This document shows positions 1-8,476 of a DNA stretch of 64,000 nucleotides, one piece after another. The stretch comes from Streptomyces jeddahensis. GTDB lineage: Bacteria; Actinomycetota; Actinomycetes; Streptomycetales; Streptomycetaceae. The notes under the pieces are model-generated. The model ran no database searches and was not told the origin of the DNA. It saw only the letters and a list, made by a program, of their open reading frames with translations. Location of the stretch: the NCBI RefSeq assembly GCF_001642995.1, contig NZ_LOHS01000206.1, positions 1 through 64,000 of the forward strand, written 5' to 3'. How positions within the stretch are numbered: the stretch's first letter is position 1; the number at the start of each line of letters is the position of its first letter. The position numbers were made by a program, and so were the translations under genes.

Positions 1-248
1 GGTAGCTGGGGGAGGGTGGGCACACCCACGACGGCGGGTGCCCCTGCGTCGGGGGTGCCCGGGGGTAGCACGGCGAACCCCCGCCAGAGGGGGTGCCGCT
101 GTGCCCACCCGTTCCGCCCCAGCGGAACGACTGCCCACAGCGGCGGCGGCGCGGCTGCCCACAGCGGCGGCGGCCAGCTGGCGACGGCCGACCGGGTGAG
201 GCGGCGCGGCGGCGGCCCAGCCGGGGCGGCCGCCGGCGGGGCGCCGTC
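1..248. repeat. Gene-free repeat-rich edge region
   Basis: No convincing gene lies before the stop of mqnE at 249. Positions 1-24 are the exact reverse complement of 16940-16963. Positions 98-141 carry one copy of a dispersed hairpin element described separately. A 20-bp direct repeat occurs at 131-150 and 155-174. The open frames crossing this stretch are compositional shadows. Confidence 0.7.
98..141. repeat. Dispersed hairpin repeat, copy A
   Basis: Inner stem GTTCCGC pairs with GCGGAAC around a short loop; outer arms CTGTG and CACAG also pair. Related elements lie at 16938-17005, 53013-53055 and 59563-59606. This looks like a REP-type Streptomyces intergenic palindrome; its function is unknown. 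Confidence 0.75.
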
Positions 249-1412
249 TCAGACCCGCATCGGCTGCGGCGACTCCCGTCGCAGCGGGTCAGGGCCGTCG
301 TACTCGCGAATGATCTCGTACCGCGTGTTCCGCTCCACCGGGCGGAACCCGGCGTCGCGGATCAGGTCGAGCAGATCCTCACGGGTCAGCTTGTTCGGCG
401 TGCCGTAGTTGTCCGCGTCATGCGTGATCTTGTACTCGACGACCGACCCGTCCATGTCGTCGGCGCCGTGCTGGAGCGCGAGCTGCGCGGTCTGGATGCC
501 GTGCATGACCCAGAAGACCTTGACGTGCGGGACGTTGTCGAAGAGCAGGCGCGAGACCGCGAAGGTCTTCAGGGCCTCGGCGCCGGTCGCCATCGTCGTC
601 CGCGCCTGAAGGCGGTTGCGGATCTTGCCGTCCTTCATGTCGACGAAGTCGTGCTGGTAGCGCAGCGGGATGAAGACCTGGAAGCCGCCGGTCTCGTCCT
701 GCAGCTCACGCAGCCGCAGGACATGGTCGACCCGGTGGCGCGGCTCCTCGATGTGCCCGTACAACATCGTGGACGGGGTCTTCAGACCCTTCTCGTGCGC
801 GAGCCGGTGGATGCGCGACCAGTCCTCCCAGTGGGTCCGGTGGTCCACGATGTGCTGCCGGACCTCCCAGTCGAAGATCTCCGCGCCACCGCCGGTCAGA
901 GACTCCAGGCCCGCGTCGATCAGCTCGTCGAGGATCTCGGACGCCGACAGACCGCTGATCGTCTCGAAGTGGTGGATCTCCGTGGCCGTGAAGGCCTTCA
1001 GCGAGACGTTCGGCAGGGCGGCCTTCAGCTCCCGCAGCGAGCGCGGGTAGTAGCGCCACGGCAGGTTCGGGTGCAGGCCGTTGACGATGTGCAGTTCGGT
1101 GAGGTTCTCCGACTCCATCGCCTTGGCGAGCTTGACCGCCTCCTCGATGCGCATCGTGTACGCGTCCTTCTCGCCCGGCTTGCGCTGGAACGAGCAGTAG
1201 GCGCACGACGCGGTGCACACGTTCGTCATGTTGAGGTGGCGGTTGACGTTGAAGTGCACGACGTCGCCGTTCTTGCGGGTGCGCACCTCGTGGGCGAGAC
1301 CGCCGAGCCAGGCCAGGTCGTCCGACTCGTACAGCGCGATGCCGTCCTCGCGGGTCAGGCGCTCACCGGCCCGGACCTTCTCCTCCAGCTCGCGCTTCTG
1401 CCCCACGTCCAT
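249..1412 (-). CDS. mqnE: Aminofutalosine synthase MqnE
   Basis: Radical SAM enzyme of the futalosine menaquinone pathway. It joins the SAM-derived adenosyl radical to 3-[(1-carboxyvinyl)oxy]benzoate to give aminofutalosine in the cytosol. The protein is 387 aa, normal for the family. The 4Fe-4S motif CTASCAYC supplies Cys66, Cys70 and Cys73. The ATG at 1412 is chosen because GGGAGG sits 8 nt upstream; an in-frame start at 1451 would add 13 residues and lacks a site. Late-step genes mqnM, mqnP and mqnL lie within 5 kb on the same strand, and an AsnC/Lrp regulator is directly upstream. mqnA, mqnB, mqnC and mqnD are not in the window. Confidence 0.93.
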   Translation of the reverse strand: MDVGQKRELEEKVRAGERLTREDGIALYESDDLAWLGGLAHEVRTRKNGDVVHFNVNRHLNMTNVCTASCAYCSFQRKPGEKDAYTMRIEEAVKLAKAMESENLTELHIVNGLHPNLPWRYYPRSLRELKAALPNVSLKAFTATEIHHFETISGLSASEILDELIDAGLESLTGGGAEIFDWEVRQHIVDHRTHWEDWSRIHRLAHEKGLKTPSTMLYGHIEEPRHRVDHVLRLRELQDETGGFQVFIPLRYQHDFVDMKDGKIRNRLQARTTMATGAEALKTFAVSRLLFDNVPHVKVFWVMHGIQTAQLALQHGADDMDGSVVEYKITHDADNYGTPNKLTREDLLDLIRDAGFRPVERNTRYEIIREYDGPDPLRRESPQPMRV

Positions 1413-1500
1413 CCGGGCGCCTCCCATTGCCTGTGCTGATCGAGCACTCAACCGTACTCCCCCGTCCTCCGGGCGGCGGCACCCCCATGGCCGCTTCGTG

Positions 1501-1956
1501 TCACACCTGTTCGGGCAGCTCCCCGACCCGGTTCTCCCACTTCGTGGAGAGCACGATCGTCGTACGCGTACGGGAGACGCCCTTGGTGCCGCTGAGCCGG
1601 CGGATGGTCTTCTCGAGGCCGTCCACGTCGGTGGCCCGGACCTTGAGCATGAACGAGTCGTCGCCGGCGATGAACCAGCAGTCCTCGATCTCGGGGAGGT
1701 CCTTCAGGCGCTGCGCCACGTCCTCGTGGTCGGCGGCATCGGAGAGCGAGATACCGATGAGGGCCGTCACGCCGAGGCCGAGGGATGCGGCGTCGACGGT
1801 CGCACGGTAGCCGGTGATGACGCCCGCGGCTTCGAGGCGGTTGATGCGGTCGGTGACGCTGGGGCCGGAGAGCCCGACGAGCCGTCCCAGCTCGGCGTAG
1901 GAAGCCCTGCCGTTCTCCCGCAGAGCTTGGATGAGCTGCCTATCCACGGCGTCCAT
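1501..1956 (-). CDS. AsnC/Lrp family transcriptional regulator
   Basis: Small regulator of 151 aa. An N-terminal AsnC-type winged HTH (about residues 1-50, with LSGPSVTDRINRLEAAGVI) is followed by the RAM ligand-binding domain (about 60-140). These proteins form multimers and sense amino acids or other small metabolites. The ATG at 1956 has GAAAGG about 10 nt upstream; an upstream ATG at 1974 would add six residues without a visible site. It lies 88 bp upstream of mqnE on the same strand and could control menaquinone genes or itself, but no ligand can be inferred. A short A/T-rich stretch just upstream (about 1975-2010) is the likely promoter and operator. Confidence 0.85.
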   Translation of the reverse strand: MDAVDRQLIQALRENGRASYAELGRLVGLSGPSVTDRINRLEAAGVITGYRATVDAASLGLGVTALIGISLSDAADHEDVAQRLKDLPEIEDCWFIAGDDSFMLKVRATDVDGLEKTIRRLSGTKGVSRTRTTIVLSTKWENRVGELPEQV

Positions 1957-2136
1957 AGGTCCGAAGCCTTTCATTATTCAGCAGTCCCGCAAGTTTATGT
2001 GCAAAATCCAAGGCGCGCAGGGAGGACAGCCCCTGAACCTTCTCTACATCTCCTTGAGATGTCGGTACGTGGCCCTGTCGACCAAAGGTGATCTTGCAGG
2101 AGGCGCCGGGGCCCCTCAAGGCACCGGACAGGAAAC

Positions 2137-2175
2137 GACTGCCCGGCAGCAGGTCCCCGACCTGCCGGGACAGTC
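2137..2175. terminator. Inverted repeat downstream of mqnM
   Basis: GACTGCCCGGCAG (2137-2149) pairs with CTGCCGGGACAGTC (2162-2175), apart from one bulged base. It lies 16-54 bp past the stop of the UbiX-like gene and is likely its terminator. The rest of 1957-2190 holds the Lrp upstream region and nothing else recognisable. Confidence 0.6.
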
Positions 2176-2190
2176 CAGAAGGCGCCCCCG

Positions 2191-2922
2191 CTAGGACCCC
2201 GTTTCCCGGGCACCTCCCCCGAGCTCGCCCTCCCAGCGGCGGTACAGCCGGTGCGGCACCCCCGCCGCGTCCAGCACCCGCCCGGCGACGAAGTCCACCA
2301 GGTCCTGGATGTGCGTCGCCCCGGCGTAGAACGCCGGCGAGGCGGGCAGCACGATCGCGCCCGCGTCGTCGAGCGTCACCAGATGGCGCAGCGTCTGACC
2401 GTTCAGCGGTGTCTCCCGCACCGCGACGACCAGCCTGCGCCCCTCCTTGAGCGTCACGCTCGCCGCGCGCTGCAGCAGGTCCTTCGACAGACCGAGCGCC
2501 ACTCCGGCCACACACGCGGTGGAGGCGGGCACGATGATCATGCCCTTCGCTGGATACGACCCGGAGGACGGGCCGGCCGCGAGATCCCCGGCGGCCCAGT
2601 ACCGCACATCGCCGAGGCCGCGCGGGACGGGATACGGCTTCCCGTCGGCCCCCCGCGCCAGCCATTCCCGCAGGTCGTCCTGCCAGTGCGCATCCCGGAA
2701 CGCGATGCCGGTCTCGTCGAGGAGCGTCAGCCGCGACGCCCGCGACACCACGAGGTCCACGCTCTCGCCCGCCGCGAGCAGCGCACGAAGCACGGCTGCG
2801 GCGTACGGCGTGCCGGATGCGCCGGACACCCCGACGATCCAGGGCCGACGCTGCGCGCCCCCAGCGCTCTGCCCCTGTTCGTATCCTTGGCGTCCTTGGC
2901 GACCATCCTGACGGGAACTCAC
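2191..2922 (-). CDS. mqnM: UbiX-like flavin prenyltransferase MqnM
   Basis: Makes the prenylated FMN cofactor used by UbiD-type decarboxylases, from FMN and dimethylallyl (pyro)phosphate. The 243-aa protein has the Rossmann-like start WIVGVSGASGTPYAAAV and the central MIIVPASTACVAGVALG segment typical of UbiX. The first 27 residues are polar, Gln/Gly/Arg-rich and outside the family core, so the GTG at 2922 may not be the true start; no Shine-Dalgarno is visible. A TAGGCT hexamer just upstream leaves open a leaderless transcript. The partner decarboxylase is MqnL at 4573-6024. It lies in the opposite orientation to the adjacent rhomboid gene. Confidence 0.88.
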   Translation of the reverse strand: MSSRQDGRQGRQGYEQGQSAGGAQRRPWIVGVSGASGTPYAAAVLRALLAAGESVDLVVSRASRLTLLDETGIAFRDAHWQDDLREWLARGADGKPYPVPRGLGDVRYWAAGDLAAGPSSGSYPAKGMIIVPASTACVAGVALGLSKDLLQRAASVTLKEGRRLVVAVRETPLNGQTLRHLVTLDDAGAIVLPASPAFYAGATHIQDLVDFVAGRVLDAAGVPHRLYRRWEGELGGGARETGS

Positions 2923-3042
2923 GCACCGAGCCTATCCGCGCCCGGAACGCCGGGACGGCGGTGGGGTGGGCCGGAACCGGGACGGCCCCGGAACCCCGAC
3001 GGCAGTGCCGTGCGTTGTGCAGGGCAGAGGAGGGGGATGCCG

Positions 3043-3684
3043 ATGTCGTACGGATACACACAGCCGGCCCGGGTGCCGGAGCCTTCCCGGCGCGTGCGCG
3101 CCAAAGCGGCCGGAGCCCTGATGCTGGGCTGGGTGGCGCTGCTGTGGCTGCTGGAGATCGTCGACACGGCGAGCGGCCACGCCCTGGACACCTTCGGCAT
3201 CACCCCGCGGCACATCGGCGAGCTGCGCGACATCGTGCCCGCCGCGTTTCTGCACTTCGGCTTCGACCACCTCGCGGCCAACAGCGTGCCGCTGCTGGTG
3301 CTGGGCTTCCTCGCCGCACTGTCGGGCATAGGCCGCTTCGTCGGCGTCGCCGCCCTGATCATCGTGGCCAGCGGTCTGGGCGTCTGGCTGACGGCGCCGC
3401 CGTACTCGACGACCGCGGGCGCCTCGGGCGTCGTGTTCGGCCTCTTCGGCTATCTGCTGGTCCGGGGCTTCGTGGACCGCCGCATCCGCGACATCCTCAT
3501 AGGCCTGCTGGTCGCCGCGGTCTACGGCTCGATCCTCTGGGGCGTACTGCCCACGGCGACGGGCGTGAGCTGGCAGGGCCACTTCTTCGGGCTGCTGGGC
3601 GGTGTGCTCGCGGCGTTCGTGTTCCGCCGCCCGCGTGCGGTGCAGCGCGCGGAGCCGCGCGGCGTCAACGGCCTCATACCGTGA
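3043..3684 (+). CDS. Rhomboid family intramembrane serine protease
   Basis: Membrane protein of 213 aa with about six hydrophobic segments. The catalytic serine is in TTAGASGVVFG and the partner histidine in WQGHFFGLLGG, as in rhomboid proteases, which cut substrate proteins inside the bilayer. The ATG at 3043 is preferred over 3037 because GAGGAGGGGG at 3027-3036 gives better spacing. It is the only plus-strand gene inside the menaquinone cluster, and its last 11 nt overlap the convergent mqnP gene (3674-3684). Substrate unknown; no reason to link it to menaquinone beyond position. Confidence 0.85.
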   Translation: MSYGYTQPARVPEPSRRVRAKAAGALMLGWVALLWLLEIVDTASGHALDTFGITPRHIGELRDIVPAAFLHFGFDHLAANSVPLLVLGFLAALSGIGRFVGVAALIIVASGLGVWLTAPPYSTTAGASGVVFGLFGYLLVRGFVDRRIRDILIGLLVAAVYGSILWGVLPTATGVSWQGHFFGLLGGVLAAFVFRRPRAVQRAEPRGVNGLIP

Positions 3685-4576
3685 GACCGCGTACCAGCAG
3701 GTCGAGCAGCGCGCACACGAACAGGGCGATCGCGATGAACCCGTTGACGCTGAAGAACGCCCGGTTCAGCCGGGACAGGTCGTGCGGGCGCACGATGGAG
3801 TGCTCGTAGAGGAAGGCACCCGCGACGATCAGCAGACCGAGCCAGAGGAACACGCCGCCGTCCGTGGCCAGGGCGTACCAGACGAACAGCGCCGTGGTGA
3901 TCACATGGCAGGCACGCGCGCCCCATATGGCGGCCGGGATGCCGAAGCGGGCCGGGACGGACTTCACGCCGATCTCGCGGTCCGTCTCGACGTCCTGGCA
4001 GGCGTAGATCAGGTCGAAGCCGCCGATCCAGATGCCCACCGCGAGGCCGAGGATGACCGCCTCCCAGGACCACGCGCCGGTGACCGCGATCCAGGCGCCG
4101 ACCGGGCCCATGGCCTGGGCGAGGCCGAGGATGGCCTGCGGGAAGTTGGTGAACCGCTTGCCGTACGGATAGACGACCATCGGGATCACGGCGATCGGCG
4201 CGAGCGCGAGGCACAGCGGGTTCAGCAGGGCGGCCGCGCCCAGGAAGACGACGAGCGCGATCAGTGCGCCCGTCCAAGCCGACCGCACCGACATCGCGCC
4301 GGTGACGAGTTCGCGGTGCGCCGTGCGCGGGTTACGGGCGTCGATCTCGCGGTCGATGATGCGGTTGGCGGCCATCGCGAAGGTGCGCAGGCCGACCATG
4401 GCGACGGTGACCAGGAGCAGCCGCCCCCAGTGGATGTTGCCGTCCAGCATGAACATCGCGGTGAGGGACGCGATGTACGCGTAGGGCAGCGCGAAGACCG
4501 AGTGCTCGATCATCACCAGGCGCAGGAACGCCTTGGTGCGCCCCGGCTGTGGGATCGCGGCGGACGCGCTGCTCAC
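3674..4576 (-). CDS. mqnP: UbiA-type prenyltransferase MqnP
   Basis: Membrane prenyltransferase that attaches the polyprenyl chain to the 1,4-dihydroxy-6-naphthoate intermediate. The 300-aa protein has about eight to nine membrane segments and both Asp-rich UbiA motifs: NRIIDREIDARN and DVETDREIGVKS. The GTG at 4576 overlaps the mqnL stop as GTGA, which implies translational coupling; the longer in-frame ORF up to 4810 runs antiparallel through mqnL and is a shadow. Pairing with UbiD- and UbiX-like genes supports the futalosine-pathway assignment over ubiquinone, which actinobacteria do not make. Confidence 0.9.
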   Translation of the reverse strand: MSSASAAIPQPGRTKAFLRLVMIEHSVFALPYAYIASLTAMFMLDGNIHWGRLLLVTVAMVGLRTFAMAANRIIDREIDARNPRTAHRELVTGAMSVRSAWTGALIALVVFLGAAALLNPLCLALAPIAVIPMVVYPYGKRFTNFPQAILGLAQAMGPVGAWIAVTGAWSWEAVILGLAVGIWIGGFDLIYACQDVETDREIGVKSVPARFGIPAAIWGARACHVITTALFVWYALATDGGVFLWLGLLIVAGAFLYEHSIVRPHDLSRLNRAFFSVNGFIAIALFVCALLDLLVRGLTV

Positions 4577-6024
4577 AGTCCGTACTCCTTCCACCGGCGG
4601 TCGACCTTCGCCGCCGTCTCCGGGTCGGACTCCACCATGTCCGGCCAGCCGCCGTCCCGTGTGTAGCCCTCCTCGGGCCATTTCTTCGTCGCGTCGATGC
4701 CCGCCTTGCCGCCCCAGAACTGCTGGTACGAGGCGTGGTCGAGGTGGTCGACCGGGCCTTCGACGACGGTGAGGTCGCGGGCGTAGTCGGTGTTGCCGAG
4801 CGCGCGCCACGCCACCTCGTGCAGGTCGTGGACGTCGCAGTCGGAGTCGACGACCACGATCAGCTTGGTCAGCGACATCATGTGCGCGCCCCAGATCGCG
4901 TGCATCACCTTCTGGGCGTGCTTGGGGTACTTCTTGTCGATCGCGACGATCGCGCAGTTGTGGAAGCCGCCCGCCTCGGGCAGGTGGTAGTCCACGATGT
5001 CCGGGATGATGATCTTCAGCAGGGGCAGGAAGAACCGCTCCGTGGCGCGGCCCAGCGGGCCGTCCTCCGTCGGCGGCCGGCCGACCACGATCGACTGGAG
5101 CAGCGGCCGCTTCCGCATCGTGATGCAGTCGATCGTCAGCGCGGGGAACGGCTCCTGCGGCGTGTAGAACCCGGTGTGGTCGCCGAAGGGCCCTTCCGGG
5201 AGCATCTCGCCCGGCTCCAGCCAGCCCTCCAGGACGACTTCGGCCTGCGCCGGGACCTGCAGCGGCACCGTCTTGCAGTCGACCATCTCGATCCGCTTGC
5301 CCTGGACGAAACCGGCGAACAGGTACTCGTCGATGTCGCCGGGCAGCGGCGCCGTGGCGGCATAGGTGACCGCGGGCGGGCAGCCGAACGCGATGGCGAC
5401 CGGCAGGCGTTCACCGCGGCGGGCGGCCACCTGATAGTGGTTCCGGCTGTCCTTGTGGATCTGCCAGTGCATGCCGATGGTGCGCTTGTCGTGACGCTGC
5501 AGCCGGTAGAGCCCGAGGTTCCGGATGCCCGACTCGGGGTGCTTGGTGTGCGTCAGGCCCAGGTTGAAGAAGGAGCCGCCGTCCTTGGGCCAGGTGAAGA
5601 GAGCCGGAAGCTGGTTCAGGTCCACGTCGTCGCCGCGCAGGACGACCTCCTGGACCGGGGCGTCCTTGACCTTCTTCGGCGGTACGTGAGTCATGGCGCC
5701 GAGCTTCCCGAAGGCCTCGCGCACACCCACGAACCCGTGCGGCAGCTCCGGCTTGAGCAGCCCGCCGATCTTCTCCGAGATCTCCTGGTACGACTTCAGG
5801 CCGAGGGCCTTCAGCAACCGCCGGTCCGTACCGAAGACGTTCATCGCCAGCGGCATCGCCGAACCGCGCACGTTCTCGAAGAGGAGCGCGGGGCCGCCGG
5901 ACTTCTGCACCCGGTCGACGATCTCCCCGACCTCCAGATACGGATCGACCTCGGCCTTGATGCGCTTGAGGTCGCCCTCGCGCTCCAGCGCCCGGAGCAG
6001 GGAGCGAAGATCGTCGTAAGCCAT
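4573..6024 (-). CDS. mqnL: UbiD-like menaquinone decarboxylase MqnL
   Basis: Prenyl-FMN-dependent decarboxylase of 483 aa, removing the carboxyl of the prenylated naphthoate before final methylation. The UbiD fold is recognisable from the N-terminal DDLRSLLRALEREGDLKRI, the NVFGTDRRLLKALG region, and the EGPFGDHTGFYTP segment that carries catalytic acids in the family. It is the first gene of a two-gene unit, coupled to mqnP by a 4-nt GTGA overlap. MqnM would supply the cofactor. The ATG at 6024 fits the family start. The divergent PLDc_N gene begins 100 bp away. Confidence 0.92.
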   Translation of the reverse strand: MAYDDLRSLLRALEREGDLKRIKAEVDPYLEVGEIVDRVQKSGGPALLFENVRGSAMPLAMNVFGTDRRLLKALGLKSYQEISEKIGGLLKPELPHGFVGVREAFGKLGAMTHVPPKKVKDAPVQEVVLRGDDVDLNQLPALFTWPKDGGSFFNLGLTHTKHPESGIRNLGLYRLQRHDKRTIGMHWQIHKDSRNHYQVAARRGERLPVAIAFGCPPAVTYAATAPLPGDIDEYLFAGFVQGKRIEMVDCKTVPLQVPAQAEVVLEGWLEPGEMLPEGPFGDHTGFYTPQEPFPALTIDCITMRKRPLLQSIVVGRPPTEDGPLGRATERFFLPLLKIIIPDIVDYHLPEAGGFHNCAIVAIDKKYPKHAQKVMHAIWGAHMMSLTKLIVVVDSDCDVHDLHEVAWRALGNTDYARDLTVVEGPVDHLDHASYQQFWGGKAGIDATKKWPEEGYTRDGGWPDMVESDPETAAKVDRRWKEYGL

Positions 6025-6124
6025 GCCGTCCAGTATCGGTCACGGGCTACCCTGGCCCCGTCACCGGGGCCGTGCTCCCCGCTGCCGCACTCACGTCCGA
6101 CGTCTGCTGGGGGATCGCACGACC

Positions 6125-6532
6125 ATGCTCAGGTATCTGCCCTTCCTGCTGGTACTGGCGTTGTGGATCTACGCCTTCATCGACTGCCTGAACACCCCTG
6201 AGGAAGAGGTGCGGCGCCTGCCCAAGGTGGTCTGGGTCATCATCATCCTGCTCTTCGGCGAGGTCCTGATCGGCCCCATCGCCTGGCTCGTCGCGGGCAA
6301 GCCCCGCAAGGCACCCGCGGGCGGCTCCACACCAACTGCTTCATCAACGGGCTACCGCAACCACCGCACCGAATGGGTCGCGCCGGACGACAACCCGGAG
6401 TTCCTCAAGTCCATCAAGGAAGAGAACAAGAAGGACGAGGCGCTCCTGAAGGACTGGGAGGCCGACCTGCGCCGCCGTGAGGAGGAGCTCAAGCGGCGCG
6501 AGCAGCAGAACGGGTCCGAGGACGAGTCGTGA
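6125..6532 (+). CDS. PLDc_N domain membrane protein
   Basis: Small membrane protein of 135 aa. Two transmembrane helices (about residues 3-20 and 35-57), with FIDCLNTPEEEVRRLPKVVW between them, match the phospholipase D N-terminal domain (PLDc_N), which occurs alone in many actinobacteria. A charged C-terminal helix follows (about residues 95-130, rich in Glu/Arg/Lys), probably a coiled coil facing the cytoplasm. No catalytic PLD domain is present, so an enzyme role is unlikely. The next gene, a LysR regulator, starts 1 nt after its stop, so they are probably co-transcribed. Confidence 0.8.
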   Translation: MLRYLPFLLVLALWIYAFIDCLNTPEEEVRRLPKVVWVIIILLFGEVLIGPIAWLVAGKPRKAPAGGSTPTASSTGYRNHRTEWVAPDDNPEFLKSIKEENKKDEALLKDWEADLRRREEELKRREQQNGSEDES

Positions 6533-6533
6533 C

Positions 6534-7439
6534 ATGGAGCTGCGGCTGCTCGTGACCTTCGAGAAGGTCGCCACGGTGCTGAGCTTCACGCAGGCCGCGG
6601 CGGAACTGAAGTACGCGCAGTCCAGCGTCACCGGCCAGATCCGGTCCCTGGAGTCCTCCCTCGGCACCGAGCTGTTCGACCGGCTGGGCAGCCGCATCCG
6701 GCTCACCGAGGCGGGCGAGCGGCTGCTGCCCTACGCCCGGCAGATGATCGAGCTGGCCGAGGAGGCGCGGGCGGCGGTCCTCGGTGCGGAGGAGCCCGCG
6801 GGGCCGCTGACCGTGGGGACGATGGAGTCGCTGACGTCGTACCGGCTGCCGCCCCTTCTCGAGTTGTTCCACCACCGCTATCCGGGTGTCCGCCTGTCGC
6901 TGCGCACGACGATCGGCGACGAGACGCGGCAGGCGCTGCGACAGGGCGCGTACGACGTGGGCTTTCTGATGGAGCGCGAGACCGAGCACGCGGGGCTGGA
7001 GACGGCGGTCCTCGCCGACGAGCCGCTGGCGCTGGTCGCGGCGCCCGGGCATCCGCTGGCGGCCTCGGCCGCGCTGTCCACGGCTGATCTGACGGACCAG
7101 GTCCTGCTGGCGACCGAACCGGGGTGCGCCTACCGGGATCTGTTCGAGCTGGACTTGGAGTCCGTCGCAGAGCATCCGGTCTCCTTCATGGAGTTCGGGA
7201 CGATCGAGGCGACCAAGCGGGCGGCGGCGGCCGAGCTCGGCATCTCGCTGCTGCCCGAGGTGACCGTGGCCGGCGAGCTGGCCGACGGGGTGCTCGTACG
7301 GCTGCCGTGGGAGCCGCCGTTCACGCTTCGCACTCAACTGGCGTGGCGGGCCGGGAAGCGGCTGCCGGCGCACGCCCGGCTGTTCGTGGAGCAGGCCGTG
7401 CGGCTCGTGCGGGAGCAGCAGCGGGCTTCGCGAGGGTGA
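6534..7439 (+). CDS. LysR family transcriptional regulator
   Basis: Regulator of 301 aa with an N-terminal LysR HTH (residues about 1-60; FTQAAAELKYAQSSVTGQI) and a periplasmic-binding-like co-inducer domain (about 90-290). The start at 6534 is one base after the PLDc_N stop. The convergent EamA transporter gene runs into its 3' end: the last 119 nt of the two genes overlap antisense. LysR regulators often control a neighbour, and here the transporter is the obvious candidate although it is convergent rather than divergent. Ligand unknown. Confidence 0.88.
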   Translation: MELRLLVTFEKVATVLSFTQAAAELKYAQSSVTGQIRSLESSLGTELFDRLGSRIRLTEAGERLLPYARQMIELAEEARAAVLGAEEPAGPLTVGTMESLTSYRLPPLLELFHHRYPGVRLSLRTTIGDETRQALRQGAYDVGFLMERETEHAGLETAVLADEPLALVAAPGHPLAASAALSTADLTDQVLLATEPGCAYRDLFELDLESVAEHPVSFMEFGTIEATKRAAAAELGISLLPEVTVAGELADGVLVRLPWEPPFTLRTQLAWRAGKRLPAHARLFVEQAVRLVREQQRASRG

Positions 7440-8286
7440 CCTTCAGGCTGGCCAGCACGATCAGCGGTACGCCCAGCGCCTGGACGAGCCCGATGTGGTG
7501 CCCGTACACCGCCCAGTCCGCGACCATCGCGACCGCCGGGTAGCTGAAGGCGAGCACGGCGATCTTCGCGGTCGGCAGCTTCGCGTACGCCGAGTACATG
7601 AGGACGTACATCAGGCCCGTGTGGATGAGCCCGAGGCCGACGAGCCAGCCCCAGTCCGCGCCGGTCCCCTGCATCGCGCCGAAGTCGGCGAAGGGCAGCA
7701 GCAGGGGGATGCCGACGAGGACCTGGACGAGGGCGATCAGGTGCGGGCGTACACCGGTGATGCGCTTGGTGACGAGGGTGGAGAGTCCGTAGAGGAGCGC
7801 CGCGAGAAGGGCCTGGCCGACGCCGAGGAGATAGGTGCTGTCGCCGCCGGTCACGTCGCCCGGGCGGATGCCGGAGACCAGGACCAGACCGGCGAAGGCG
7901 AGGAGGATCCAGCCCGCTTTGGCCTTCGTCAGGCGCTCGCGGAAGAGCAGCGCGCCGAGCAGGACCACGTAGAACGGCTGTGTGTGGTAGACGACGGTCG
8001 CGACGGAGATCGACGTGTTCTCGTACGACTGGAAGAGGAACACCCAGTTGAAGACGATGAACAGCCCGCCCAGCGCCGCGAGGCCGAGGGTGCGGGGGGT
8101 GAAGCCGTGGCCGCGGAGCCAGCCGCGGACGAGGATGTAGCCGCCGAGGGCGAGTGCGCCGAACAGGACGCGGAAGAAGACGACGTTGAAGGGCGAGGCG
8201 CCGGACTCGACGACGAAGATGCCGAGGGTGCCCGACAGCACCATTGCGGCGGTCAGTTCGGCGGTTCCCTTGTTCTCTGGTGTCAT
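7321..8286 (-). CDS. EamA/DMT family exporter
   Basis: Membrane transporter of 321 aa with about ten hydrophobic helices in two EamA repeats, the layout of drug/metabolite exporters. The ATG at 8286 gives MTPENKGTAELTAAMVLSGT, where the first helix begins normally; longer in-frame extensions toward 8988 are shadows of the permease gene. After LKVTLAK the C-terminus becomes a 35-residue Ala/Pro/Arg tail encoded opposite the 3' end of the LysR gene, so the stop may have moved in this lineage. Substrate unknown; amino acid or metabolite efflux is typical. It shares a 190-bp divergent promoter region with the NCS1 permease. Confidence 0.85.
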   Translation of the reverse strand: MTPENKGTAELTAAMVLSGTLGIFVVESGASPFNVVFFRVLFGALALGGYILVRGWLRGHGFTPRTLGLAALGGLFIVFNWVFLFQSYENTSISVATVVYHTQPFYVVLLGALLFRERLTKAKAGWILLAFAGLVLVSGIRPGDVTGGDSTYLLGVGQALLAALLYGLSTLVTKRITGVRPHLIALVQVLVGIPLLLPFADFGAMQGTGADWGWLVGLGLIHTGLMYVLMYSAYAKLPTAKIAVLAFSYPAVAMVADWAVYGHHIGLVQALGVPLIVLASLKVTLAKPAAAPARAARPAPRTAGRAPAAASRPATPVECEA

Positions 8287-8343
8287 GTCTGTGACGCTAC
8301 GGACGGCCCGCCGGACCGGTCCACGCGCCAGTGGGGCGACCTG

Positions 8344-8371
8344 CCGATGGGGCCATCGGCCACGCCGATGG
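8344..8371. promoter_or_regulatory. Palindromic operator candidate between transporter genes
   Basis: CCGATGG (8344-8350) and CCATCGG (8353-8359) form a perfect 7-2-7 palindrome. A third CCGATGG follows at 8365-8371. The site lies in the 190-bp gap between the divergent EamA and NCS1 genes and could serve a regulator of either. The binding protein is unknown. Confidence 0.5.
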
Positions 8372-8476
8372 CGCTGCTGACAAGCGCGGCCGTAGTACAA
8401 GGTGTACGCCCGCGCGTGCCGAAATGCGGACAGTGCGCCTCTGGGCCGGGGCGCGAACGGCCCCCACACTTCGGTC

